Assembly: GCA_001766655.1 (NCBI GenBank)
Contig: MJCC01000001.1
Coordinates: forward strand, 709,709-754,660
Direction of reading: 5' to 3'
DNA: 44,952 nucleotides
Origin: Phytomonas francai
Taxonomy: Eukaryota > Euglenozoa > Kinetoplastea > Trypanosomatida > Trypanosomatidae
Position numbers and translations under genes: made by a program. Under the pieces are notes generated by a model. That model did no database searches, was not told where the DNA came from, and was given only the letters and a program-made list of their open reading frames with translations. Positions 1 through 9,780 of this stretch are shown here, piece by piece. The number at the start of each line of letters is the position of its first letter. The first letter of the stretch is position 1.

Positions 1-1759
1 GGCCGGCCTCCACGGCCGGGAGCCGCGCGTGCAGCCCCGCCGCCCCCCACGCCCCCCGCGCGAGCTCGCGGACGGCAAAGCGGAGCGCGAGGACCTGCCA
101 GAGCCGCCCCCGCCGCGAGGACGCGAAGGAGGTCGAGGCCTCCGGCGGGCCGTCAAGAAGGCCGTAGAGGGCGTCGACGACGGCGCCCGCCGAGGGCCCG
201 CCGCGGCCCCCGGCCGCACTCGGGCTGTCCACCATCCCGACGTCCGCGCGCGCGCGGGGGGCGGCGGCGGGGGAGAAGTGCGTGTGGTAGGCGCCCCCCG
301 CGGGGTCGGGCGGCGGGAGGTCCGCGAGGGAGTCCTCGCCGGGCGGCGCGCCGCCCGCGTCCGACGAGCCCCGCCGGCGCGCCTGCCGGAGGTGCCAGCC
401 CACCGTCGGGGGGATAAAGTGCGCGTGCTGCCGGGGGCCCCCGCCCTCCGCCGCGTTCGCGGGGAAGGCGGGCCAGGGCAGCCCGCTCCGCTCCATCAGC
501 CGCCGCCGCAGCGCGTCGGGGTCGCTGAGGCTGTAGAGCAGCAGCCAGTCCCGGAACTTGTGCAGAAAGACCTGCACGACGGCCATCTGGTCCGCCATGA
601 GCTTCATATCGCTGAGGATGCAGCCGTAGACCGCGACGAGCGCGGTACGGCTTCGCTGGCTCTCCTCCTCCGATACGTCGAAGTGAATGTTGTTGATCTT
701 GCGCTCCTGAATCGTCTGCATGAGGTTCGCGATCACCTCATGCTCCGCTTGGAGGGCATTCAGCGCCCGCTTCGTCGTGTCCTCGATGCTTTTGTTGGAT
801 CCGAAGGACTGTGGGGTGAGCGCCGTCTTGGCTTCGGTGATGGCGATAGCCGTCATCGCCCGCGATCCGGCGGCGGGGAGGGCCTCGCTCGGTGAGGACG
901 CATGCAGGGCGGCGTTCCCCTCCGAAAACTTCTCGATAAGCAGCGCGTGGCTGAGCGTGAGCAGCCAATGCTCTGATTCGTTGAAGAACTCCTGGTACAT
1001 GTATTTCTCCTCGGGAGAAAGATGGCAGCTCGTGGCAACCGTAATAGCCCCCACGGGAAGTCGCTCGCGGTAGGTGTGGCTTTTCGAGTGCATCCGGCGC
1101 TGCTCGAGCGCGACAACGCTTTTTCGATCGGTCTCGAGAATATTCGCCGCCTCGCTGAAAGTAAGCTTCGCCAAACACGCGTCCATCTCCGCGGTGGTAA
1201 TCGGAAGGGGCTCGTCCTTTTCGCTGAGCACGTACTCCAGCTCATCTTTAGCATTCCAAAGACAACTGATGGAATGCGATAACACCCAGCGATGAAAAGC
1301 CTCCAGCGAGCTCACCTCCCACGCAAGCTCAGCGAATTCACGGCAGTCGCTGAGAAATTCTACAGCCACCTCCCTCTGCTGACTTGTCGCTGCCCCTTCA
1401 GAACCCTTGACCGGAGCATACCCCTTCTTTTCCAGGTACCCGGCGAGTCCATTTTGAATCCGCATCACGCGTTTTTTCATGATGCCTACATCACGACTCA
1501 CATCATAGGGCACCGGCGGTGGAATGTACGATGGAGGGGCCTCCTCGCACACTAAAAATGGGTAGTTCGCGGACTTGAGCAAAGTCAGCGTTGGCCTATC
1601 CACGGTGCGGCGGGTTGTAATGGCGGACGCGGGATCATCCTCAGAGGGGTCACAGGACCCAGCCCTTCTCTCCACAATATACGCATCATGCAGCATTTTG
1701 CGTAAATTCTGGAGCTCCCCCACCTCCTTTTGAACCTTACTTTGAAGTATTAGTGACAT
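1..1759 (-). CDS. Unrecognised kinetoplastid protein, 3' end beyond the window
   Basis: Reading the minus strand from the ATG at 1759-1757 gives 586 codons without a stop up to the left edge, so the C-terminus is missing. The N-terminal two thirds is an ordinary globular or helical protein: it begins MSLILQSKVQKEVGELQN, contains a proline cluster (PPSYIPPPVP) and is rich in charged helices. From about nucleotide 700 leftward the codons become almost purely G/C-ending and the protein turns into a low-complexity Ala/Gly/Pro/Arg sequence. I recognise no family and no catalytic motif. The frame is supported by the uninterrupted length, its position in the same-strand array and the change of base composition at third positions. 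The many plus-strand open frames over it are shadows of its GC-rich codons. Function unknown. Confidence 0.8.
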   Translation of the reverse strand, partial: MSLILQSKVQKEVGELQNLRKMLHDAYIVERRAGSCDPSEDDPASAITTRRTVDRPTLTLLKSANYPFLVCEEAPPSYIPPPVPYDVSRDVGIMKKRVMRIQNGLAGYLEKKGYAPVKGSEGAATSQQREVAVEFLSDCREFAELAWEVSSLEAFHRWVLSHSISCLWNAKDELEYVLSEKDEPLPITTAEMDACLAKLTFSEAANILETDRKSVVALEQRRMHSKSHTYRERLPVGAITVATSCHLSPEEKYMYQEFFNESEHWLLTLSHALLIEKFSEGNAALHASSPSEALPAAGSRAMTAIAITEAKTALTPQSFGSNKSIEDTTKRALNALQAEHEVIANLMQTIQERKINNIHFDVSEEESQRSRTALVAVYGCILSDMKLMADQMAVVQVFLHKFRDWLLLYSLSDPDALRRRLMERSGLPWPAFPANAAEGGGPRQHAHFIPPTVGWHLRQARRRGSSDAGGAPPGEDSLADLPPPDPAGGAYHTHFSPAAAPRARADVGMVDSPSAAGGRGGPSAGAVVDALYGLLDGPPEASTSFASSRRGRLWQVLALRFAVRELARGAWGAAGLHARLPAVEAG

Positions 1760-2346
1760 CAAAGAAATGAAACGCAACGACTAATATTTATTTATTTATT
1801 TATTTATGTATGTATGTATGTATCCTTATACTTGTGTATGGGTATGTGCGTGTATGAAGAGGAGGATATTTGAACGCATATACTGTAGTATAAATGTTTC
1901 TACTTACGCCACTGATTTTTGGAGTAACTACACAACTATAATTACACCAACGTTATACTTGTAATGAGGCAAAATAAAAAAGGAAAGGGGTGAGATCTAA
2001 TTTCCTTGTAATAAATACCGTTGTCAAGGGTCTTTTGATTACTTAGTATTTCCATTGAATATGTGTAACTTTAGAAGGTCGTTTTATGTGTTATAAATAT
2101 TATTACCCAAACACAAACGGCTAATGGAAATTGGGAAAAAAAAAGACCAAACAGAACTCCGACCGTTGTCCGGGGGAAGACGCAAGCGCCCAGTAAAGAC
2201 AAACTGCAATCCACATGTGTTGAGGTAGTTCAAGAATCTCTTATACCTAGAAAATAGAAAAGACGAACTAGCTCACGCATTTCACTAGTTTAACCAAAAA
2301 ACGCTGCTAAGAAAAAAAAGAGATTAAGTCACGCGATACTGCTACT
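1760..2346. other. AT-rich intergenic region with tetranucleotide repeats
   Basis: This holds the 3' UTR of the RGG-tailed gene and the 5' leader of the partial left-end gene. It contains a compound (ATTT)n(ATGT)n microsatellite just upstream of the start codon and many A runs. I see no gene or RNA gene in it. Confidence 0.7.
1785..1822. repeat. Compound (ATTT)n/(ATGT)n microsatellite
   Basis: About six ATTT units pass directly into about four ATGT units. The tract lies 26 bases upstream of the ATG of the left-end gene, so it would fall in that gene's leader or splice-signal region. It reads as purine-rich TACA/TAAA units on the transcribed strand, so it is not a pyrimidine tract. Confidence 0.9.
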
Positions 2347-5300
2347 CTAAGTCCCTCTCTGAACGCCACCGCCCCGGCCTCCCGCTCTTCGGCGGCGTCC
2401 ACCTCGTCCCCCGCCCCGGCGGGGTCGACGAGGTTGAGATGGTGGCTGTTTATCAGCCTGCGGACTAGCCATATTAGGATCGCCATCCAAAATCCCCTGG
2501 TTTTCCTGGGAATATAAACCAGATGGGTAACGAGCGGGGGGTTGGTAGTAGTGCTCATTACCGGGGTTCGCAAAACCGTGCATATGCGTATGGTGAACAG
2601 AGGAGAGGTGTGAAGGCGGAAAAGAATCTTGCATCGGTGGCGGCGCTGCATTGGGGTCCCCGTCAGGGATAGAGAAAAACCCGCTATCCAATCCATGCAC
2701 TCCCATGGCAACACCACCGCTGCTTGACGTGTACATGACCTCATTTGGTGGAGCAAAGGACGATTGGAATTCATTTGTATTGGAGGGGTAACCGAATGCA
2801 AACGACTCCTGTGGGAAAGGAGGTGATGAAAATGGAACTTGCGGTGGCGAGGGCTGTGGTAATGGTCGTCGAAATTCTTTGTAGGGAAACTGACGATGCG
2901 AGGTCTGAGGTCCCCGTCTCGATTGAGTTTCCTGAATTTGAGAAGATCCAAGAATAGAAGCACCAGCAGGAGGAGTAGTGGGGTGGTGGGCACCAGAGGG
3001 CAATCTTGTCGCCTTATTTCCCCGACCAGAAGATAACACGGGTCCCGTTGGAAGCGTAGAGGATTCCCTCCTCTCTGTACTCGAGATTGCGTTAGGAAAC
3101 GCTTTTACCAATACAGAAGAACTGCTAGGTGCTGTCAATATCGTAGGTTGGAAGGCTAACTTTTGCGAGTGTTTCACACCCTGATGCTCATCAGCCTCCA
3201 AGGGTTCTGAAAAATGCACAGACGAAGGGGGTGGTAAACACCCGAATTGCGCTGTATTCTGGAATGACGATGGCTTTGAGGGATCAGTGGCGTTTTGTTG
3301 AAGATTTGCGTCGAATGAAGAATTAAACTTGGGCGAGGGCCTCGAAACCTTAGTTGACGACTTTTGCAGTTCATGGGGTGACTTTGGCAAAATTTTATGA
3401 CGTTGCCGCTTTCTAAGTTCATTTATAAAGGCCTCTACACTACGTCTTGCATCCGCCAGCGATGCCGGGCTCCAAAACCATCCAGGCGGGGAACCACCGT
3501 TGCTAAAGCCTATGCCACTGTCTATATCTCTCAATGAATTTGTCTGTGATCTGACTGCAGATTCATCTGCGTCATCATTAGCTTCGACACCAAGACCGAC
3601 GTCAGACCCTGCGGTTTCGATGGGCGAGGTTACTAATGTGGGTAGTACCTTAGATGATCTTTCAACAGTACCAGCAGGAGAAAGGTAGTCGTGGTAAAGG
3701 AGGGCGATGGTGGGCTTCACAAGTTTCCGTAGCGCATCCAAGATAACCTGATCCCTGTCAAACATGCCGTCCTTAACATTCGTGAAGCGGGCAATTTTTG
3801 CTAAACACTCACGGTCCATACGGGCTATAAAATCTGTGCACTGTTTCGCCACATTCTGTCGCCTCGAGGAGACATTGTCGGTGCTGTCCGAGGGGGAATA
3901 CGAGGCTGGGAGCGTCATCTTTCTCAGCAACATAAGGCCCTCCGCCAAAAGAGTAGTTAATTGCGGGTTCGTGATGTCAGAAAGTGAGCTAGTTGAAGTG
4001 ACGGAATTGTCCCCAATTCTGCCATCAGCGGCGTCACCACAAACCAGATCTATAGATGGCGACATTCCTGTAGAGTCCTGAGCCTTCAGGAGTGTCTGGA
4101 GGGCTTTTAATACCAACACAAAGGTTTTCTCACCCATACCACTGGAAGTGGGCCCCGCCTCTCCCATCATAGTTGGCCAATAAACAACACTAGCCGCTCG
4201 ATACGGCCCCTCTATGTCTCCTCGAGCATTATCACCCTGAGTGTCTAAACGTTTTTGTAAATTGGAGAGGAATGCCTCCATTTCAACCGAAGACGAAGAC
4301 CTACTTGCGATGCTGGAAGTGCGATTTTCTGTCTCCGCGATTGGCAAGTTCCGCCGCCAGGTAAGCCGCCGAACCTCCTCTGGGTAAGGGTTCACTAAAT
4401 ACGAGTACCGAAAGCGCTTTTCAAGGTCTTCACTAGTTCGCCAGACAGTAATAAGTCGCTCCATCTCTGCAAAATCAAGTTGAAAGCGTAGTGTATTCTT
4501 ATCCAGTTTCACCCTCTCTCCATTATCGATATCCTTGGGTGGCTCTGCCTCACCTGCATTGTGATCCTCGCTGGACTTCAAGGCTTTCCTTGCCAACGAG
4601 GAGAATAATTTAACTGAGTGTTCTGAACCATTTAAAAAAGCATTCACGTTTTCATTGGAGTTGTCTACGTTAAAATCCAAATAAACCCAACGCGGAGGTG
4701 CTGCTTTTTCCCCACCACCTTCATATCCCTCGTTAAGTCCCTTGAGAACGACATCCAAAAACAATTTTTTCCATGGACACCAATCGCGATGTCCGTTTAG
4801 GGAATCACGTACACTGAGTGGTATCGTGATGGTGAACGGACAACGCTGCTTGGAAATGGGAGGAGATTGATGCAATGGATTCGCCCCTGCCTCAGATGCA
4901 GAGGAGCAATCGCTACTGTATTGCTCATTTTGAACAAAATTTTCTGGTATCAGGTCAACCTCATCCACTTCGTGAAGATTTTCTCCTGTACTTTCTTCAT
5001 CATCAAAATCTTTATAGTCCGGATTAGATTCATGGTTTGCATTTTCATTATCATGTGAATGTACATCATGCACCTTTCCGGTATATTCATTCTCACAATG
5101 ACTATCTGCCCCAACTTCACCGGTGGGCTGCTCTGAGCAGGCACTGGATTGCACGGGTTCAGAAGTGCGCTCTTGAACAGTCTTTGGCAGGGCCTGCGTG
5201 GAAACCTCACGCCCCGAAGAGGCAGTACTATCGATACGGGCAGGTGGCTGCCCTCCACAGAAGCGACAGCAGAAAAACAAGCCCCCCATCAAGGCATGGA

Positions 5301-6477
5301 CTTGCTCAGTATTTCCCTCTTCACCGCTCGTTTGATCCCTCTCCAGGTTATCCTCATTCGACAACCCCCCATGCTCCTGCACAGCGCCACACCAATCCGG
5401 AGCAGATAGGATCTCTTCCAAGGCTTCAACGGTGTCGTGACTATCGATTGAAGGGAGGTGCGTAGAGACCGCTCTCTGTCTCTCCAACACATAACCGTAG
5501 AGGTGGAGCAACAAGCACACATCCCACACGCGCCCCGCCCTCAACCCTAGGAAATCGGTCTCGCTCAACGTCGGGTCCACCGCCGCATGGGGGGGGCTTC
5601 CGCTTTCCTTGCGCAGCTCGGACCCTTCCCGGACTCGTTTCACGCCCAAACGAGAGACTGGGGGGAAAAACAGTCCGAGAATGCGCTCATTGGTATTGGA
5701 GCCTACGTACGCCAGCGGTGGTCGTGACTGTGACATGAGGCACCGAAAAGCCTCGTCCGTGTCCCGGCCCAGAAGGCTCGGCGGCGTTGCTCGGGGCAAA
5801 AGCAGCCTCGACCTTGGTTTGGGGCCGGGGGACGACGGAGCCCCCGCATGGTCCTGTGGCACGATGAGATTTACCGTCACGGCGGCACAGCGGGCGCGCA
5901 CGACCATGGACTCCTCCAGCCTCAGCGTGCCATCCACGCCGAAGAACATTTGCGGGGGACGTCGGCCTTGCCACATACAGTTGTCGCAGTGCGCTCTTCG
6001 CAGCAAGCCGTCTAGGCATTTGGCGACGCGCGCGTTGTGGGTGACCACGCTTTCGGGATGATCGTGAGTTGGCATACGCCCCCCATCGTTCCCCTTGCCA
6101 CTGGTGTACCCCTCGCCCTCACTGCAATCGTTTAGAATGATGGACGCGATGAAAGGTGCTTTGGATAAGCACGCAAGTGACACTACATCATCGTCTGAGA
6201 GAATAGTAACCTTCTGACAACAAGCAGCGACCACAGCGAGATGAATCTGAGATGAAATAGGCAACGCGGCAACACAATCCGGCGCGCGATTACTTCTCTT
6301 TTCTAAAGTGCTACGAGGATCCTCATGGGGAGCAAAGTGTGTAACCCATGCATGTGGCGCAAGGTTGGAAGAAGAAAGAAAAAAAATAGACGGTTGACTA
6401 TATCCCAAAAAAGCGATGCCATCTTTTGAGATGTACCACTGTCGTACCCTAGAAAAGAAAGATTCGAGGCTAAGCAT
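2347..6477 (-). CDS. Large unknown protein with C-terminal RGG tail
   Basis: A 1376-residue open frame starts at ATG 6477-6475 and ends in TAG. No known fold is recognisable. The N-terminal half is moderately hydrophobic and carries isolated Cys pairs (CDNC near residue 160 and CCRFC near 405) that do not make a complete zinc finger. A long acidic, Asn/Ser-rich stretch follows (about 440-540), then a helical region, then a Pro/Ser-rich segment (about 1050-1300) of low complexity. The last 30 residues are an Arg/Gly tail with RGGGRGG, GRGGG and a run of four arginines. Such tails bind RNA and are substrates of arginine methyltransferases. I infer an RNA-associated or scaffold protein. An upstream pyrimidine tract and AG at 6575-6630 fit the chosen start. 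Confidence 0.85.
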   Translation of the reverse strand: MLSLESFFSRVRQWYISKDGIAFLGYSQPSIFFLSSSNLAPHAWVTHFAPHEDPRSTLEKRSNRAPDCVAALPISSQIHLAVVAACCQKVTILSDDDVVSLACLSKAPFIASIILNDCSEGEGYTSGKGNDGGRMPTHDHPESVVTHNARVAKCLDGLLRRAHCDNCMWQGRRPPQMFFGVDGTLRLEESMVVRARCAAVTVNLIVPQDHAGAPSSPGPKPRSRLLLPRATPPSLLGRDTDEAFRCLMSQSRPPLAYVGSNTNERILGLFFPPVSRLGVKRVREGSELRKESGSPPHAAVDPTLSETDFLGLRAGRVWDVCLLLHLYGYVLERQRAVSTHLPSIDSHDTVEALEEILSAPDWCGAVQEHGGLSNEDNLERDQTSGEEGNTEQVHALMGGLFFCCRFCGGQPPARIDSTASSGREVSTQALPKTVQERTSEPVQSSACSEQPTGEVGADSHCENEYTGKVHDVHSHDNENANHESNPDYKDFDDEESTGENLHEVDEVDLIPENFVQNEQYSSDCSSASEAGANPLHQSPPISKQRCPFTITIPLSVRDSLNGHRDWCPWKKLFLDVVLKGLNEGYEGGGEKAAPPRWVYLDFNVDNSNENVNAFLNGSEHSVKLFSSLARKALKSSEDHNAGEAEPPKDIDNGERVKLDKNTLRFQLDFAEMERLITVWRTSEDLEKRFRYSYLVNPYPEEVRRLTWRRNLPIAETENRTSSIASRSSSSVEMEAFLSNLQKRLDTQGDNARGDIEGPYRAASVVYWPTMMGEAGPTSSGMGEKTFVLVLKALQTLLKAQDSTGMSPSIDLVCGDAADGRIGDNSVTSTSSLSDITNPQLTTLLAEGLMLLRKMTLPASYSPSDSTDNVSSRRQNVAKQCTDFIARMDRECLAKIARFTNVKDGMFDRDQVILDALRKLVKPTIALLYHDYLSPAGTVERSSKVLPTLVTSPIETAGSDVGLGVEANDDADESAVRSQTNSLRDIDSGIGFSNGGSPPGWFWSPASLADARRSVEAFINELRKRQRHKILPKSPHELQKSSTKVSRPSPKFNSSFDANLQQNATDPSKPSSFQNTAQFGCLPPPSSVHFSEPLEADEHQGVKHSQKLAFQPTILTAPSSSSVLVKAFPNAISSTERRESSTLPTGPVLSSGRGNKATRLPSGAHHPTTPPAGASILGSSQIQETQSRRGPQTSHRQFPYKEFRRPLPQPSPPQVPFSSPPFPQESFAFGYPSNTNEFQSSFAPPNEVMYTSSSGGVAMGVHGLDSGFFSIPDGDPNAAPPPMQDSFPPSHLSSVHHTHMHGFANPGNEHYYQPPARYPSGLYSQENQGILDGDPNMASPQADKQPPSQPRRPRRGGGRGGRRRRAGGRGGGVQRGT

Positions 6478-7746
6478 ATGTGATACAAACCTTTAGGTGG
6501 GATTAAAAGACTACGTAAATTTTTAATTGATGTTATTTGCGTTTCTATATTGCCACCTTCTAGATTACATGGCACTAAAAACAGAAAATAAATAATGGAA
6601 AGCAACGGAAAAAGAGCGAAAGTAGAATCACACCTCAAAATATGGCAGTGTTGTCTGATTTTTTTATTCACAAAACGTCAGATCGAATAATATTTCCCCT
6701 TAGTTGATGATGTCTAAAAATCAGTGTACGTACAAAATAAAAACTGAGCTTTTTAAATATAAAAAAGGATATAGATACAATATATCAATCCAATTCCATT
6801 CAAAAAGAGGATTAACATAAAAAACAAAAGAGAGAAAGAGCTCCTTCCTGATAAATTGAAAGTAAAAAACAGTCCGTTATACTGACTTTCCCGTCGTCTT
6901 TTCCGCTTTGAGTACACAGTGTATATCCTTCTTCTTTGTAAGCAATTTAATAAATTGCTGTAAATTCCCTTATAAATGAATTTAGCACATTTCGTTCGCC
7001 ATTAGATAGCTATTCAGAAGCTGCTTTGACCGTCTTCACCTTTTTGAACAAATTTTTAAAAAAATACACGAGTAATCATGGCCTATAATAAAATCTAAGT
7101 GCCTTCATTGATAACGTAGATATGATCTGACGAAACCTTGTAAACTATTTTGTCTTTTTTTTTTACTCAATGCAAACAACGCACGAATAGACACTATACC
7201 CATATAACATTAACTGTAATAAAATACTAATAATAAAAGTATCGCTGAACCATTTTTTACTTGATTAGAAAAAAAAAAACGACATCTCTGTAAATATAGC
7301 ACCTCTACATAATTTTACCCCCTAATTTTCCTTCCTGATCCACAACACAAGACATCACTTGATATAAAATGATGAAAGACATATATAATTCGATAAAAAC
7401 TAACGCTTCAAATGCACCCTACCCTCAGAAATAGGTTCAATTAAGTTAAGGAAAATGACACAAAAACTTAACTGCATTATTTCAACTCGAGCTCCACATT
7501 TAGCTTAGCGAAACTTACTAGTGCCTGCTTAAGGTAATATTACCCATTGGGTGCAGATATCAAAATAGCTTAATGCTCTTGTATTATATAGATATTCCTA
7601 TAATAAAGAAAATTATTCCATCCACGTTTTGGTAGTTCTATATTTAATCGAAAGGGAAGCAAATGGCGACATTTATGCAAGGTGTTACAAAAGCTTTAGT
7701 ATCTTTGTATTGCACTTCTCTATCGCTCCCACTAATATTAGATCAT
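6478..7746. other. Long AT-rich gap, no gene seen
   Basis: About 1.27 kb of very AT-rich DNA with many A/T homopolymers. Apart from the splice signal of the gene to the left, I find no long open frame, no tRNA-like B box and no repeat of note. It would contain the long 3' UTR of the repeat-bearing coiled-coil gene. Confidence 0.6.
6575..6630 (-). promoter_or_regulatory. Putative trans-splice acceptor for the RGG-tail gene
   Basis: On the transcribed strand a pyrimidine-rich stretch (with TTTCGCTCTTTTTCC and TTTTCTGTTTTT) ends in an AG at 6576-6575, 98 bases before the start codon. This is the usual trypanosomatid arrangement. The predicted leader contains one minimal ATG-stop. An alternative AG lies a few bases downstream. 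Confidence 0.4.
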
Positions 7747-9780
7747 TTAGTACACCAGGCCTGTCTTAGATGCTCCCTCCGGGTTTGAATGACTGTGCAC
7801 GGATTCCACAGGCTTTTCGGATGTACAAGACAAATTCATGCTGTTATGGCGTGAACCATTCAGCCTCTCCTGTGCTGCCGGGACCATCCTTTCACTCGCC
7901 GCCTTCGGAACCTTCCCGAAGCTTTCACTCTGGCGACTGCCCTGCGACCCAATCCGCGCCAGCGGTATGTGTACATGTTGCCTATCCTTCAAAGATACGC
8001 TGTTTTCCGCAACACCACTGTCGCGCACGGCCGAATTTACAGACTCGCGCGCTGATCCACGGACGACATGCATTGGGGGTTCAGGCTCTGGCACGCGTTC
8101 CTCAGCGTTAACAGGAGTTTTCTCTAGCATGAGCATACGGTTCCTGTGCCCCTCCATCAGCTGCGCGGCTGTCGGGATGTTGTCTACGCCGTAATGCTCC
8201 ACATTCAGCTGGTTTAGAAGCATCTGTAAGTTTGCAGTGAGACTGGCGTTGCTTGAGTTGAGCTCCTTACATACCCGAATGTCACGGACGTTGCCAAGTT
8301 CTGCGTTCTTGATCTGAATGTTTAAGTTCTTCTCCATCCCAGCGGATTCCTTCTTTTCGTGTGCAATATCGGCAAGCAACCTACTCTTCAGTGTGCGGAA
8401 CTTCTTTGCCTTCTCGCTCAGCAAGGCGATATCACCGATGTTTCCATCCACATGTTGGATGGTATCTTCGATACCATCCAGCATCTCCGGATCCACCTGC
8501 TGTTGGGTCTGTTTCTTGGATAAGTTCGAGGTACGCTCCTTAGCAGCGGAAGCTTTTTGCAATATCTTCTCCCGCTTGGAGTCCAGTTCTTGAGAATACG
8601 CGGCGACCTCCTTGTCGGAGCGTCTCCGGTCATCCTCCAAGAACTGTTGAATCTCGCCCGGCAACACCTTCTCGGCATACCCATAACCCGCAACGACGAA
8701 GTTCTCGAGGCGTTGCAGGCGAGCGGCAGTGTTATAGAGCTCAACGGCACCCTCCAGGCCTTCAATGTCCAGTGACAACGAGTCCTGCTCGTCTTTGTGG
8801 TGTTGGACCTCCTCTATCAGGTTCTTACGCTCCTCACGCAGAGTTTCCAGGGAAGGGAGGGTGGACGCGTCGAGGTTGTACTCCTCCATGATCATTCTTA
8901 TACGATTCTCCTTCTCAGAGAGGTGATGCTCAGGATCTTTGCTACCCTCGGCCCCACGATGTTCGGACATTGGAGTCATGATATTGTGCCCGCTGGCAAG
9001 AGGAGTCCGCGATCCCCGAGAAGCATCGCCATGGGCAGGCGTCTTGTCACGAGCGGATGTCTGGGATCGCTGGGAAGCACCACCATGAACAGGTGACTTA
9101 GCGTGCAGGGATGTCTGGGATCGGTGGGAAGTACCACCATGAACAGGTGACTTAGCGTGCAGGGATGTCTGGGATCGGTGGGAAGTACCACCATGAACAG
9201 GTGACTTGTCGCGAGCGGATGTCTGGGATCGCTGGGAAGTACCACCATGAACAGGTGACTTGTCGCGAGCGGATGTCTGGGATCGTTGGGAAGTACCACC
9301 ATGAACAGGTGGCTTGCCGTGCAGGGATGTCTGGGATTGGTGAGAAAGATCACCATGAATAGGTGACTTGTCGCGAGCGGATGCCTGGGATCGTTGGGAA
9401 GTACCACCATGAACAGGTGGCTTGCCGTGGAGGGATGTCTGGGATTGGTGGGAAAGATCACCATGAATAGGTGACTTGTCGCGAGCGGATGTCTGGGATC
9501 GTTGGGAAGTACCACCATGAACAGGTGGCTTGCCGTGGAGGGATGTCTGGGATCGGTGGGAGAGATCACCATTAATAGGTGACTTGTCGCGAGCGGATGT
9601 CTGGGATCGTTGGGAAGTACCACCATGAACAGGTGACTTGCCGTGCAGGGATGTCTGGGACTTTATTACTGGCATAGGCAAAGAAGCAGTTTTCGGTGTG
9701 GGAGGGAGTTTGTCTGCGGGCATAACTGGAAAGGAAGAATTAAATTCGCGGCGAGCATGCTCAACGGGTTGGTCAGACAT
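7747..9780 (-). CDS. Coiled-coil protein with N-terminal 18-residue tandem repeats
   Basis: 677 residues from ATG 9780. Residues 1-40 are unique. Residues 41-256 are twelve tandem 18-residue units, followed by a thirteenth degenerate one. Two unit types are visible: type A (SQTSLHGKPPVHGGTSQR-like) and type B (SQTSARDKSPIHGDLSHQ-like). They alternate over much of the array. Both are rich in Ser, Thr, His and Lys-Ser-Pro, so they are likely disordered and phosphorylated. Residues about 290-590 are strongly helical and charged, a coiled coil, and a Ser-rich tail ends the protein. I cannot assign a family. A cytoskeletal or flagellar structural role is plausible for a trypanosomatid but is inference. 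A clear pyrimidine tract and AG precede the start and the leader has no upstream ATG. Confidence 0.88.
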   Translation of the reverse strand: MSDQPVEHARREFNSSFPVMPADKLPPTPKTASLPMPVIKSQTSLHGKSPVHGGTSQRSQTSARDKSPINGDLSHRSQTSLHGKPPVHGGTSQRSQTSARDKSPIHGDLSHQSQTSLHGKPPVHGGTSQRSQASARDKSPIHGDLSHQSQTSLHGKPPVHGGTSQRSQTSARDKSPVHGGTSQRSQTSARDKSPVHGGTSHRSQTSLHAKSPVHGGTSHRSQTSLHAKSPVHGGASQRSQTSARDKTPAHGDASRGSRTPLASGHNIMTPMSEHRGAEGSKDPEHHLSEKENRIRMIMEEYNLDASTLPSLETLREERKNLIEEVQHHKDEQDSLSLDIEGLEGAVELYNTAARLQRLENFVVAGYGYAEKVLPGEIQQFLEDDRRRSDKEVAAYSQELDSKREKILQKASAAKERTSNLSKKQTQQQVDPEMLDGIEDTIQHVDGNIGDIALLSEKAKKFRTLKSRLLADIAHEKKESAGMEKNLNIQIKNAELGNVRDIRVCKELNSSNASLTANLQMLLNQLNVEHYGVDNIPTAAQLMEGHRNRMLMLEKTPVNAEERVPEPEPPMHVVRGSARESVNSAVRDSGVAENSVSLKDRQHVHIPLARIGSQGSRQSESFGKVPKAASERMVPAAQERLNGSRHNSMNLSCTSEKPVESVHSHSNPEGASKTGLVY
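9013..9660 (-). repeat. 54-bp coding minisatellite, twelve units, partly dimeric (108 bp)
   Basis: Twelve units of 54 bp encode the 18-residue repeats of the flanking gene. Units of type A and type B alternate in the upstream half, giving a 108-bp higher-order period. Several units differ by only a few bases, which implies recent unequal exchange or conversion. Because 54 is divisible by three, other frames also stay open, which produces spurious ORFs on both strands. Confidence 0.95.

Noticed and set aside
29..895. 288-codon plus-strand frame over the left end
   Set aside because: It is the reverse complement of a longer GC-rich minus-strand frame that has a proper ATG at 1759 and fits the array. 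Its Arg/Pro/Ala composition is typical of a shadow frame.
8976..9626. 216-codon minus-strand frame through the minisatellite (MVVLPNDPRHP repeats)
   Set aside because: It stays open only because the repeat unit is 54 bp. The 677-codon frame covers it and continues into non-repetitive coding sequence.
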